From positions 54,615,501 through 54,679,500 of the forward strand of contig CM075652.1 in the NCBI GenBank assembly GCA_037953625.1: a DNA stretch of 64,000 nt, read 5' to 3'. Positions within the stretch are counted from its first letter, which is position 1. Every line of letters starts with the position of its first letter. Of the stretch, positions 47,225-58,500 are shown piece by piece. Below the pieces are notes generated by a model. The model saw nothing but the letters and a program-made list of their open reading frames with translations. It did not search any database and was not told the origin of the DNA. Source of the DNA: Crotalaria pallida (Eukaryota; Streptophyta; Magnoliopsida; Fabales; Fabaceae). The position numbers were made by a program, and so were the translations under genes.

Positions 47225-47375
47225 ACTAGTTACCAAAACACAAAGAACAGTACCATCCTAATTACCAAAACACAATACCATCCTAATTACCAAAACACGA
47301 TACCATCCTAATTACCAAAACACAATACCATCCTAGTTACCAAAACACAATGTCATCCTAAGTACCAAAATATAA
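47225..47375 (+). repeat. 25-bp tandem array next to the antisense gene
   Basis: Six degenerate copies of a unit taccaaaacacaataccatc plus ctaat. It lies 80 bp past the stop codon of the antisense gene, so it would be in that gene's 3' flank. Confidence 0.88.
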
Positions 47376-47450
47376 AGCCAAAGTACAGCAATGTCTTACA
47401 AGTTCTAAAACCCAAGTACCATCAAACAAAACCACATGCCAGAATTAAAA

Positions 47451-47965
47451 CTAAATACGGAAGAAAGTGTTCAAGCATGAAGACTTGCAAGTCTCATCAT
47501 AAGCTTGGCGTTGGGCCAAGATAAGAGCGGCTTCCACCTCCAAACTGGCCAAATCAGCAGTTGCTTTTGCCACACTTGCAGCCAAATCTTCAAGAGTACT
47601 CAGCAAGGAAGCACGGCGGACAAAAATTTCTTTCTCTTGATCAGCTAAGTTGTCAAAATCAAAAGAAGGACGCTGCCTTTCCATTTTCCCAATCACACCC
47701 TCAAGCCAAGGACCAGAATATTGATGAAGGCCGAGCGCATGAAGATAATCCAACAAGGGAGCCTTCTGTTCCCAGGAGAGTGCATCAACGTCATGCTCAG
47801 AAGAAAATTTAAGTACACGCAGCATGGTATGCAAGCCAATCTATTTAAAGACTTGAGGAAGATTCTTATTTGGGAGAATCAAATCAGGATGAGCACGGAA
47901 AAAAGAATGCAGCAAAGTCATGTCTTCATCACTAATAGGGTCAAGGAGGCTTAAGACGGGAAACA
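47451..47965 (-). pseudogene. PMD gene exon 4 (coiled-coil-like, one stop)
   Basis: Starts after a cctcgcAG acceptor with VFPVLSLLDPISDED. An in-frame TAG (47841-47843) follows PNKNLPQVFK. After it, the same frame gives WEQKAPLLDYLHALGLHQY and a heptad-like stretch (LLSTLEDLAASVAKATADL) and ends TAG 47451-47453. The part after the stop begins with TTG, not ATG, so it is not a separate gene. Confidence 0.65.
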
Positions 47966-48067
47966 CTGCGAGGAAAGAAGAATGTTAATAGTGGCAATAT
48001 GCAAAACAACAAAATGTATATAGCAACGATAAAGAGAAAAAGGGAAATGAAGATGGGCAAAGCTCAC

Positions 48068-48628
48068 CTGGAGAAGCATGATCAGTGGAAGAAACATGAA
48101 CAGGGGTAGCACGAACAGTGGAAGGAGTCACGGTAGCATCAGTTAAGGAGGCATCCTGCACCTCAGTAACAGCAACATGAACTTGTGCATCAGAAACATT
48201 AAGTGAGTCATCGAGGCCAGCAGAGGAAACTGCATTAGCAGCATCAGCTGAGTGAGCAGAATTAACAAGAACGTCAGGGTCCGGGGTGGCGGTGTCCTCA
48301 TGAGCAGCAAAGTCAACACCAGAATCAACCGCTGAAGGAAAAGCACCTGTTGTCAGTGAAGAAACAAAGTGGGTATTATCAATACAAACCCCTTGATCTA
48401 TATCCATGGGATCGGGGGCTGAAATAGTAGCCAAAGGTTCGATGCATAAAGGAGCAGAAGCCGTATCGCCAACAGGAGGGCCAGTCACAGTACCAAAGGC
48501 AACATCATCACCAGTATTGATGGAAGGAGGAGGACCACGCCTACTCTGAGTCCTTGTAGATGGAGTGGGAACACGGACAACCTTGGGTTTGTCAACTGAG
48601 GTAGAGCGTTTGAGCTTGGGAGCATCCG
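48068..48628 (-). CDS. PMD gene exon 3 (low complexity)
   Basis: Starts after a tattttcAG acceptor with DAPKLKRSTSVDKPKVV. Thr/Pro/Ser-rich and acidic thereafter, Ala- and Asp-rich in the second half. No domain recognised. Ends SSTDHASP at a CAG|GTGAGC donor. An open frame of 187 codons with no stop argues for past selection or recent origin. Confidence 0.68.
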
Positions 48629-48827
48629 CTGAAAATACAAAGGCAAACAACCAACATACAAGGCACCTTTTAGCAACACAGAATACATAAATAACGAAAG
48701 GAGAAAACCAAAGAAGAGCGAATAAATAAAAAGAATAAGTTAAGAAGGCAGTAAGGTGAGCTGTTCAGGATGGAACGAGGAACACGGCTCTCCGAAAGGA
48801 AAATGGGAAGGACCATCAAACACTCAC

Positions 48828-49283
48828 CCCTGGGGGCCTTACCGCTACTCCTTGTATTTGGGGAATCAGCGCAAGGAGACAGGGATGGATGATCTTTGGG
48901 AGGAGAGGTCCCAGCACTTTGCATAGAAAGATCCTCACTGGAATAAAAAGAGGCCAGGGACTCTCCAACGGTATCACCACCATCACCTTCCTCATCAGCC
49001 AAGTCAATATATTCTGGAGCAGAGGGAGCAGGCGAAGTGGGAGAAGCAACACGAGCCTGGAGTCGAGAGGAACGACGGGAAGGGGCCACAAAAGTAGAGG
49101 TTGCAGTACTCTTCTTAATTTTGGGAGGAAGGCTAGACGCCCTCTTCTTTGCAGGTGGGCTAGGATTAGGAGGTAAAGTACCAGAAGAAGAGGCCTTCTT
49201 CTTACCTTGTTTAGACGCTGAGGCAGAAGGAGAAGCCATGGGTGTCTTGCGCTTACGAGATGATGGAGTTGCCTCTATTAGAC
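48828..49283 (-). CDS. PMD gene exon 2 (basic, NLS-like)
   Basis: Starts after a tttctttcAG acceptor with (G)LIEATPSSRKRKTPM and has several Lys/Arg clusters (KQGKKKAS, PPAKKRAS, RRSSRLQAR) that look like nuclear-localisation signals. An acidic tract (YIDLADEEGDGGD) follows. Ends KAPRG at a G|GTGAGT donor. Confidence 0.72.
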
Positions 49284-49386
49284 CTGAAAGAAAAGAAAGA
49301 AACACGTAAAAGAAAAAATACAAAGATATGCAGAAGTGCTCAGCAAGTAATTTATGATAAGGAAAGATGTAGTAAGAAAGATATAC

Positions 49387-51255
49387 CCTTTTTGAAGGAG
49401 GTAACATAGTAAGGATCCATGAAGGAGACCGGCACATAAGCAGAGACAATGAGGCTAGGAGTGGCCTCGAAACTGCGGAGATGTTGAAGAATGTCGCGAT
49501 GAAGTCTTAACCAACTTTGCAATACACCACCAGAATGATTCCTAGGGATATAATGAGGCAATGGTTCAGCAGGATCAGATGGACTTTTGAAAATCACGGC
49601 CTCAAGGGTTGCTTCAAAATCAGAAGGTGTCATATGAAGAACACAAGGGGGCTGATCCCATCCAAACTGGCGTGCCACTCGATCCGGTCTGTAAACGAAA
49701 GGCCAAAGGGCGCCTCCATGAGCACTCATATTATCAGTTGGTACAAAACCGGGAAGATATCGGGGAGACAGAATCAAATTCCAAAGGCTAGAAACACCTT
49801 CTTTCTTGTTCTCAACATCATTGCAAGAGGCGAACTCGCGTCTGTCTTCAGTATACAAGTCGTGAAGCTTCTCACCAGGAAAGCCCAAAATAAAAGGACT
49901 AAATGAGAAGCTCTTCTCATCATCAATAACATGGACTAAAGGACGCCTTGGCCTCCCAACGGACCAGAACCAAGAGCGGGGTTCAACAGGGTCAGGATTC
50001 TCAGCATCAGTGGCAGGGTCTTGGGGAACGGGTTTTTCAGGACCATATCCGGGAAAATGTTCAAAGAGAAAACATTGAAGGAAAGACAAATCCAAGTAAC
50101 AGTTCACAGGAAAACGGCCAAACGAAATGCTCATTTGTTCAGCAATCTGATCCAATCTAGCATAGAGACCACCCAAGTACAGTGAAGACAAGGGAAGCCT
50201 AATACCATCGGAGAGCATACAAGCAAAAACAAAGACGGAAGGGCTTACCGACTCCCATGGTGGTCCAGGAAAGACATATCTGCTCAACCAGAAGGCAACA
50301 AAAGCGGCACGTCGAAGACGCCGATCGGCCACAGGGCCAGCTATGAACTCACCATCATGAGTGTCCCCAAAAAAGTAGCGGATCCAATTAGCGAATGTAT
50401 GTTTCAAAGACACCTTCTTGTCTACCCTTTGATTTCTGGGGATGAGGTTGCCAGTACCTCTAACCTTCTTGGAGCCACTCGATTCTCTTCTTTGTTGGAG
50501 CAACCCACGCGAGTATTTGGCGCTATCAATAATGGTCGCTTTCAGATCCTTCGCCATCTCATAAAACCTCTCCTCAACGTTAGAAAAAGAAATATCACTA
50601 TCACCAAAAGAAGGAAGTTTCAGGAGAACAACGACGTCTTCCAGAGTGGGAGTAAATTCACCCCAAGAAGTGATAAAGGATGAGTGGCAGAGAACCATCG
50701 TTGTATCAGCACATGCAAGTCAACAACCCTCTTATTCCCTCCTAAGCCTGGGGACGCCTTTATTGCTTCAGCAATACCCGTGCGATCCAGAACGGCGACA
50801 AAGGCAGGATCAGTTTCAAACACAGAATCAACCCAGTCTTGCCACCCACCGGTCGCAGTTACCCTGACATGAAAATGTGGCTCTGACCAAGGAAACTCAG
50901 CACGAAGCAGTCGAGAGCGGAGTAAAGAAGGGCCAAGCAGCAAGTTATCAGAAAGGAGGGAAGGTTCGGTCTTCAAATAGGCATTGGAATCCGGAACCAC
51001 CGAAGTACTAGAAGGAGGACCTGAAAGGAGTCCCCCTAACTTGGGAGGACTCGGGAAAGGTGGAGCAAGGCGAGAGGTCTCCATCCACCTCTGGTACCCC
51101 TGTTCAACTGGGTCCGAACGGGGAGGAGGAAGTTCAGCAAAAAAGGCAAAAGAGATGGGTTGGGGGCTACCGCCGTCCCCGACGGCCAACTCCTCCTCGA
51201 ACACGTTGGAACCGGACTCTTCATCAGAACCAGAAGCGATGTTTGATCTCACCAT
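49387..51255 (-). pseudogene. PMD gene exon 1 (plant mobile domain)
   Basis: N-terminal acidic Ser-rich leader (MVRSNIASGSDEESGSN), then the domain: WQDWVDSVFETDPAFVAVL, ASPGLGGNKRVVDLHVLIQRW, and after the frame slip WGEFTPTLEDVVVLLKLP, the most diagnostic PMD motif. Further on: RRAAFVAFWLSRYVFPGP, SLYLGGLYARLDQI, CYLDLSFLQCFLFEHFPGYG and YRPDRVARQFGWDQ. The slip (about 50670-50682) separates RWFSATH from ITSWGEFTP, which are contiguous in the family. Ends at a G|GTATAT donor after YYVTSFKK. Confidence 0.85.
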
Positions 51256-51500
51256 GGCTGTTGAAGTAAGAGCAGGAAAGAGAAAAGGGTTTTTGCAAGC
51301 AAGAAAGGGAGGAAAATCTCGAAGAATGAGGGGAGGAGAAAAATTGAAACGTGAACGAAGGTGCATAATGGGTTAATAACTGCTTCAGCTAGTGGATGCA
51401 CGGTTACCAAGCAGTGGCCACGTTCTGCTACCTGAAAGGACGTGGGTGATAGGTAGGGAGTAGGTTTTGTATTTGAAATCTCTAGGGTGTCCTTTCAAAT

Positions 51501-51515
51501 ACAAAAGGGGGCTAT
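51501..51515 (+). promoter_or_regulatory. Polypurine tract of Tat element
   Basis: acaaaagggggctat directly before the TGTTCTGG start of the 3' LTR. Confidence 0.75.
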
Positions 51516-52204
51516 TGTTCTGGACAGAAAAATATCATATTGGGCTTTGGCCCATTAAGGAATAAAAGCCAAAATCAGAAGCAAGCCCAAGGGAACAAAG
51601 GGGACAACGGTTTCAAGAAACCAAACCAGAAAGGAGTCCCTTTGCAACCAAACCAGAAAGAAAAGGCGTCCCTTGCCCCCTTTTCAACGAAAGGTTCAGA
51701 ACAGAGGAGCAGAAGTCTCAGTCTTGAGCCTAGCACCCACCAGTAACAGTCATTCAAAACCACCATATATGGAAGCTTCATCATTTCACTCCATGCTAAA
51801 TAAAGAAAGATGCTTAATCTCTTTGTTTAAGGGAGGATAATGGCATAAACCAGTGGATGATGGGAAATCAATGCAATAACCAGAGGATTGAAGGGTGGCA
51901 AAACTTGGAGATTAAGTTAAGATTGAAGTATAAAAAGAGAATTAAGAGAAGGGAGGAGGCCAAGAGCAGTAGAGGGAAAAGAGCAACTGAAATACTAAAA
52001 AACACAACGACTCAGTCAGAGGAGAAAGGAGAATTTGAGAGAGACAAGTAAAAGACGTCCTCAGTTTCTTTTCTTTCCTTTATCAAAAATACACCCCTCT
52101 GTAGAAAATCCCTCCCATGTATCTGTATCTCAAGCAAAATAATAAGAGAGGCCATTGACTTCACAAAGTTTACGAACCCACCTTTGTATTTTGCATTTTA
52201 ATTA
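51516..52204 (+). repeat. Tat element 3' LTR
   Basis: 689 bp, starting TGTTCTGGACAG and ending ttttgcattttaatta. Lacks the 190-bp duplication and a 10-base stretch (ctcccagcac) of the 5' LTR; otherwise close to it. Confidence 0.88.
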
Positions 52205-52652
52205 CTTCCATTGCAAAATATATTTTTCTTGGCAGAAACACTATCTATAATTGTTAGTTCTAATGCCACAACAAGATTCTTTGCCAAACGTCCTTGTGGA
52301 ACACTATAACAAATTTGGAGGGAAGAAAAGGAAGAGAATGGGGGTGATGATATGGTGTGCAGCAACATGGATGATATGACTTTAAAGAAACATGAATGTC
52401 TTCAACGGAAAGCTCCTTCAAACTGTGGAAGGGTAGAATTGGTGAAACTAAGAACTTGGCAATGATTCAATGTGCTGAAAAATAAAAAAGTGTGAACATT
52501 GATTGGTTGTTGTGCCCAATTGGTTGCATTTGTGTATGTTATTATAATGTTGTTCAGGTGGGGGTATGGGGTTGCTTGTTGGGTTCTGCTATGCTCTTTT
52601 GTCTTAATTTTTCCCTGTGGGTATTTATCTTTTGGATGTTTTTAAGGAGGAA
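52205..52652 (+). pseudogene. LINE 3' fragment, left piece
   Basis: Decayed end of an L1-type ORF2 on the plus strand. One frame reads IWCAATWMI and then, past stops, RN-x-NVFNGK; another gives VELVKLRTWQ. Both resemble the conserved tail after the zf-RVT region (compare WLIWLKRNKKVF in the LINE at 32383). The right piece lies beyond the Sirevirus at 62038. Everything upstream of the tail is missing. Confidence 0.65.
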
Positions 52653-52657
52653 GTAGG

Positions 52658-54233
52658 TGTTGGAAACCAACAAGCGGGCTAAGCAAATACTAGAGGGGGG
52701 GTGAATAGTATTTTGAAGCACTAATACCAAATATTTCGATTGATAATTGAAGAATGGAGATTAGACTGAATTTTCTGGAATCAGAAAAAAAAAGACTCGA
52801 GTCTTTTGTGAAATACTCGAGTTTTTCAGGATGAACAACTCGAGTCTTTTCTGAAATACTCGAGTTTTTACTATCAGATAGCAGAAAAACCAGAAACGAA
52901 AATTCAGCAATTTAACTCAAATCAATTCAATAATAAACAGGAACTTATCCAACAGAATAGCAAGTAATCTAAATAACTTTTAACACAAAAATTCCTTGAA
53001 CTTGCTACCTAATTGTATAAATCCTAATTGATTGAAATGACTTAAGTCTATTGAGCTAGAAAGTAGATTAAAAGCAATAAACCAACACTCAAGCAATTTT
53101 ATCCTGGTTCACTCCAACAATGAGCTACATCCAGTCCTCCTAATCACTTAGGAGTTTCTACTAATAATCAAATTGTTAGAAATTACAAAGGATTGCTTGA
53201 GAATGGCCTCACTCAACCTAACCCTTTCAAGAGTGTACCAAACTCTTGATTTCTACCCCAATTTGATTCCGGTGATTGAAGAACTCTTCACAAAGCTTCC
53301 TTGAACTCCCTTCAAGAAACTCCACCGGGCTAGGAACCTCCTAGTCTTGTGCTTGAGAACCTCTCAAGACTTCCAACACCCTAAGCCACTTAGGGTTTGC
53401 TTGGGAACAATCCAAGACTTTGAATAATCAAGCTTTTTGTATGTGTATTACTAATCTCACAATGGATTAGCACAAATAAGCACAGCTCAATGTAAGAATT
53501 GAGGCCTAAAACTCAACTTGGAATAAAATGACAATATGAGTGAGAAGTTGAGCTTTTTGGGAATTAACACTTGAGAAGAGGAAATTAAGAAAGCTTGAAT
53601 CAATATGATCTTGTTGTCTTGTTTGTTCTTGCACAAATTCAAAGAGCAATTTTACAATAAGGTTTTGAATTCTCTCTTGGGGTTGGATGAGACTCAAATG
53701 CCCTCAATTGAGTTTTTGAGTCTCTCCAACGTTCATTTTTTGCTGACTGGACAAAAATACTCGAGTCTTTTTGTAAATACTCGAGTCTTTTTGGTCGGTC
53801 ACGAGTGAATTGGTGCACGAACAAGACTAACGGTCATATTTGCTGACCTGGCAAAAATACTCGAGTTTTTCTACAAATACTCGAGTGTATACTCGAGTCT
53901 TTTTCAAAATACTCGAGTATTTTGATCAGATATGGGAAAAATTATTTTTCAATTTTATTTTTCCTCTCAAGTATTAATTTTTGGTCAATCTCAACTTAAT
54001 AAACATATAAAAATTTATTCCTAGAAGAGACTAACTATTTCTACCCACTCTCAACCACTCTCAACATAAATTAGAAATTTACAATTAAAATTTGATTGAG
54101 AATGATTGGGCACTTGTCTTCTTTTCTTGACTTCTTGTTGATGTTGATGTTGCAATATCTTCAAGGCATGATTTGTTAATTATTTTGTCATCATCAAAAC
54201 ATAATCCACATAATTAGGAGCATTGAATTCACA
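52658..54233 (-). repeat. Sirevirus 3' LTR (left on plus strand)
   Basis: 1576 bp, tgttgg...ttcaca on the plus strand. Differs from 60467-62032 by an extra ten bases (about 54050-54060, a repeat of aaccactctc) and one T/C change (53664 versus 61473). Clusters of actcgagt lie at about 52794-52868 and 53756-53925. Confidence 0.95.
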
Positions 54234-55544
54234 ATCTCCCCCTTTTTGGTGATGACAAAATAATTAACACTTGATCCATTTGGAGATGCAACTGCCCCTC
54301 ACTATATGATACTTTTCACCTATCTAAAAATTCAGCTTGAGCAAAGATGTTATGACAATTTAATTTTAGCACCAAGCCTATGGTATTAGAGAATTTAACA
54401 ATTATCAGAGTATATACCATAATTAGAGATTTTAGGTGCAACAATATCAAGACAAGACAAGACAAGTGTAATATCTCTCCCCCTTTTTGTCATACGCCAA
54501 AAAGATGTAACAATTTAGAAAAAGATCAAGGGAGGAGAGGTGCATAATCGGAAAACCCCATAACCAACTATGCAATTAAAACGGAGATATAATAACGATA
54601 AAGAGCTCCCCCTGAAGCTTTGCACAAACATCATAATGAAGACCAAGTTCATTAACATAAAAACATCATAAATGGTCCAAATCAAAGGTGCAATAAGAAA
54701 CCCAAAGTCTCAAAACACCAAGTTCTCAAAATACAGAAAATGTAACAAAGACCAATATGATAAAAACAGAATGAAAACTAAGATAAAATCCAAAGGTCAA
54801 CATCATCAAAACATCGAAGGAGCTGGAGCATCTGGAGGAGGATAAAATCGAGAGAAGAGTTTAGAGGATGAAAAACTAGTAAGATTTGACAAAACTTTGA
54901 GGAAAATCTGAGTTTTGAGGAGAGAGATATGAGAAAACCGAGAGAGAAGAGGGTCGCAAAAAAAAAACTTGAGTCTGAGAGTATGTATAAACAGTTCAAA
55001 ATATATTCGAGTCGGTCGTGACGCAGCCCAGATTTCCCCAGAAAAGTCGAGTAAAAATTGAAAAACTCGACTTTGGTCCGAAAGTTAAATTTCAGGAAAA
55101 CTCAAAATACTCGAGTTTTTTGGAAAATACTCGAGTTTGGTCTGAAAGTTCAAAAATTGGGGGTTTCGAAAGACTCGAGTGTTTTGAAAAACACTCGAGT
55201 ATTTTAATAAAGACTCGAGTGTTTTTAGAAACACTCGAGTATTTTTATCAGACCCTGATTAAAAACTTTTTCAATTTAAAACTGATTTAATTTTGAATTA
55301 AAATACTCGAGTGTTTTTGGAAAAACTCGAGTATTTTGATAGAACAGAAAGTAAAAACTCAGTTTTAAAAGACCAAACACAAATCAAACACAAATGCTTC
55401 ACTACCAACTTGGAATACAGTACAGAATCACACACAATTAACATATACAATTTCAAATATCATCAAGGACAATTTAACTAAGAATCAATAACACATTAGA
55501 GTAAGACTAATATGGTGATTTTCCAAAAATGACACACAATGCAA
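54234..55544 (-). promoter_or_regulatory. Sirevirus 3' non-coding region with multiple polypurine tracts
   Basis: On the minus strand gggggag-type tracts lie at 54235-54250 (touching the LTR), 54475-54492 and 54604-54616. No envelope-like ORF was found. A dense run of actcgagt-type palindromes lies at about 55005-55340. The same multiple-PPT layout is seen at 45-390. Confidence 0.85.
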
Positions 55545-58500
55545 TTAGCCTATATTAGCTTCATCCAAAATACCAAGTTCTCTCCTAATATGATAAAAGG
55601 TGTCCCTTGGTAGAGGTTTTGTAAAAATGTCGGCTAATTGATTTGTGGTACTAACAAATTCAATTGTGCAATCACCCTTTTGTACATGATCTCTTAAAAA
55701 ATGATGTCTTATTTCAATGTGTTTAGTTCTTGAGTGATACACCGGATTCTTAGTCAAATTGATTGCACTCGTGTTATCGCATCTAATCGGAATATTTTCA
55801 AGTTTCAAACCAAAATCCGATAATTGTTGTTTCATCCATAACAGTTGAGCACAACAACTACCGGCTGCGATATATTCCGCTTCGGCGGTAGAAAGAGCGA
55901 CACAAGCTTGCTTTTTAGAAAACCATGACACCAATGAACTTCCCAAGAAATGGCAAGTACCACTGGTGCTTTTGCGATCAAGCTTGCATCCCGCGAAGTC
56001 GGAATCCGAGTAACCAACTAAACTAAGATTGGCATCAGCAGGATACCATAAACCAGTGTTAATTGTTCCTTTTAGATACTTAAATATATGTTTAACTGCG
56101 GATAGATGAGATTCTTTAGGATTAGCTTGAAATCTAGCACACATGCATACACTAAACATAATATCCGGTCTAGATGCAGTGAGATATAGGAGACTACCTA
56201 TCATACCCCTATACTTACTAACATCAACCGGTGTACCTTGTTCATCCTTGTCTAGGTAGCATGATGTGCTCATTGGAGTGTAGGCTTCCTTGCACTTGTC
56301 CAATCCGAATTTCTCAAGGAGCTCTTTGCAATATTTCCCTTGATGCACAAATATCCCCTCCTTGACTTGCTTTATTTGTAAGCCTAGGAAGAACTTGAGT
56401 TCTCCCATCATTGACATTTCAAATTCCTTTTTCATCAAATTTGAAAACTTTCTACAAAGAGACACGTTAGTAGCACCGAAAATGATATCATCAACATAGA
56501 TTTGTACTAACAAAATGTCATCCTTGGTTTTATAAATAAATAGTGTATTATCAACCTTCCCTCTTTGAAACTTGTTTTCTAATAGAAAGGAACTCAATCG
56601 ATCATACCAAGCTCTAGGAGCTTGTTTCAATCCATAGAGTGCCTTTTTCAATTTATAAACATGGTTTGGAAATTCACTATTTTCAAAACCGGGGGGTTGT
56701 TTGACATACACTTCTTCATTTATAAACCCATTCAAGAAAGCACTTTTAACATCCATTTGATATAAAGTGAATTTCATGATTGAAGCATAAGCAAGTAAAA
56801 TTCGGATTGCTTCAAGACGTGCAACCGGAGCAAAGGTCTCATCATAATCGATACCTTCCTCTTGGTTGTACCCTTGAGCTACTAGTCTAGCTTTGTTTCT
56901 TATAATCAACCCGGATTCATCAAGTTTGTTTCTATAAATCCATTTAGTACCAATTATGGTATGATCATCGGGTTTAGGGACTAGATCCCAAACTTCATTT
57001 CTTTCAAATTGGTTTAATTCTTCTTGCATAGCAAGAACCCAATGATCATCCTCAATGGCCTTTTTAATTGAATCGGGTTCAATTTGAGAAACAAATGAGA
57101 CATAGTGGCAAATGTTTTGAATAGACCTACGAGTAAGTACTCCCTTTGACATATCTCCTATGACTTTGTCTATAGGATGAGCCTTGACCGATTTCCAAGT
57201 TGGAGGAAGTTCTTCCCTTACTTCTCCTTCATCAACTTTTGAATTCTCTCTCTCTTTTTCTTCTTTTGAAAAGACAATGCCATCTTCACTAGCATCACAT
57301 AAAACACTATCTTCTTTTGAAGACTCATTAAAAACCACATGAATTGATTCCTCAATAGTTAAAGTTCTTTTATTGAAAATTCTATAAGCTTTACTATGAG
57401 AAGAATAGCCTAAAAATATGCCTTCATCGGATTTGGAATCAAACTTGCCAAGGTGTTCTTTTCCATTATTTAAAACAAAAACTTGGCATCCGAAGACATG
57501 AAAATGAGATATATTTGGCTTTCTTCCCTTGTAAAGTTCATAGGGGGTTTTATCCAAAGAGGGCCTTATCAAAATACGATTTAAAACATAACAAGCCGTA
57601 TTGACGGCATCGGCCCAAAAATATTGAGGTACTTGAGAATCATTTAACATGGTTCTAGCAAGTTCCTCTAGCACCCTATTTTTCCGCTCTACCACTCCGT
57701 TTTGTTCCGGAGTCCTTGGTGCGGAGAATTGATGCTCAATACCATTTTTAGCACAAAATCTATCAAATTTGTGGTTTTCGAATTCACCACCATGATCGGT
57801 ACGAATAATAATTACTTTTTGATTCACTTGGTTTTGCAAAAGTTTGACATGATGTTTAAAAGATTTGTATGTCTCACTCTTAGTAGTTAAAAATAAAGTC
57901 CAAGTAAACCTAGAGAAGTCATCAACAATCACCAATGCATAATAGTTGCCACCAAAGCTTTTTACTTGTGATGGTCCAAACAAGTCCATATGAAGCATTT
58001 CTAATTGCCTTGATGTTGACATCACCATTTTTGATCCAAAGGTGTTTTTAGTTTGTTTACATTTCTTGCAAGGAGAACAAACACCTTCAATAGAAAAATT
58101 TAGCTTTGGTAAACCAACTACTAGATCTTTAGATTGTATTTTCTTCAATTGGTTTACATTAATATGAGCGGTCCTACGATGCCATAACCAAGTGTCATTT
58201 TCTTTGCTCACTAAACAAGTAGAGACCAAAGAAGTGACTTTGTTCAAATCAACTAAGTAAGTATTATTTGACCTTCTACCAACAAATTTGATTGATTCAT
58301 CTTTGTCACTTTTAATGAGGCAATGGGTAGAGGTAAAAACTACATGATTACCAACATCACATAATTGGCTTATGCTCAAGAGATTATGTTCTAATCCTTG
58401 AACATAGAGCACATTATCAATAATCAAGTTTGAAGAGTTTCCGATTTTACCAATACCAAGGATTTTGCCTTTGTTGTTGTCCCCATAAGTGACATAACCC

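Larger units (their letters stand above)
47451..51255 (-). pseudogene. Antisense spliced gene: plant mobile domain (PMD) protein
   Basis: A gene on the strand opposite gag-pol, between integrase and 3' LTR. The ATG at 51253-51255 sits in a good context (gccATGg). Predicted exons: 51255-49387, 49283-48828, 48628-48068, 47965-47451. All three introns (103, 199, 102 bp) have GT-AG ends, all are phase 1, and the exon frames join without a break. Exon 1 carries an aminotransferase-like PMD; exons 2-3 are low-complexity, basic then acidic; exon 4 is coiled-coil-like. Two lesions: a one-base slip near 50675 and an in-frame TAG at 47841-47843. PMD proteins occur as host genes (MAIN/MAIL family, linked to silencing and genome stability) and inside transposons. 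Function in the element is unknown; a nuclear role is inferred from the basic tracts. Confidence 0.85.
39622..52204 (+). mobile_element. Tat-lineage Ty3/gypsy retrotransposon with antisense gene
   Basis: Direct LTRs (39622-40512, 51516-52204) enclose gag, protease, RT-RNase H, a second RNase H, integrase, tandem-repeat arrays and an antisense PMD gene. The additional RNase H domain and extra ORFs between integrase and 3' LTR are known features of the Tat lineage. Flanks ctatc (39617-39621) and cttcc (52205-52209) are not a clean target duplication. The PBS position after the 5' LTR (agcggcaaggaggctg) does not show the usual Tat primer site. The gag-pol has about nine disabling changes, so the copy is old or relaxed. 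Confidence 0.92.

Noticed and set aside
47451..47834. Separate 127-aa minus-strand protein
   Set aside because: The apparent start is TTG; it is the part of PMD exon 4 after an in-frame TAG.
53506..53824. Small ORFs duplicated at 61315-61633
   Set aside because: Identical because they lie in the two LTRs of the young Sirevirus; no domain.
54234..55544. Envelope-like ORF of the Sirevirus
   Set aside because: Only short ORFs without signal peptide or membrane segments; the region looks non-coding.
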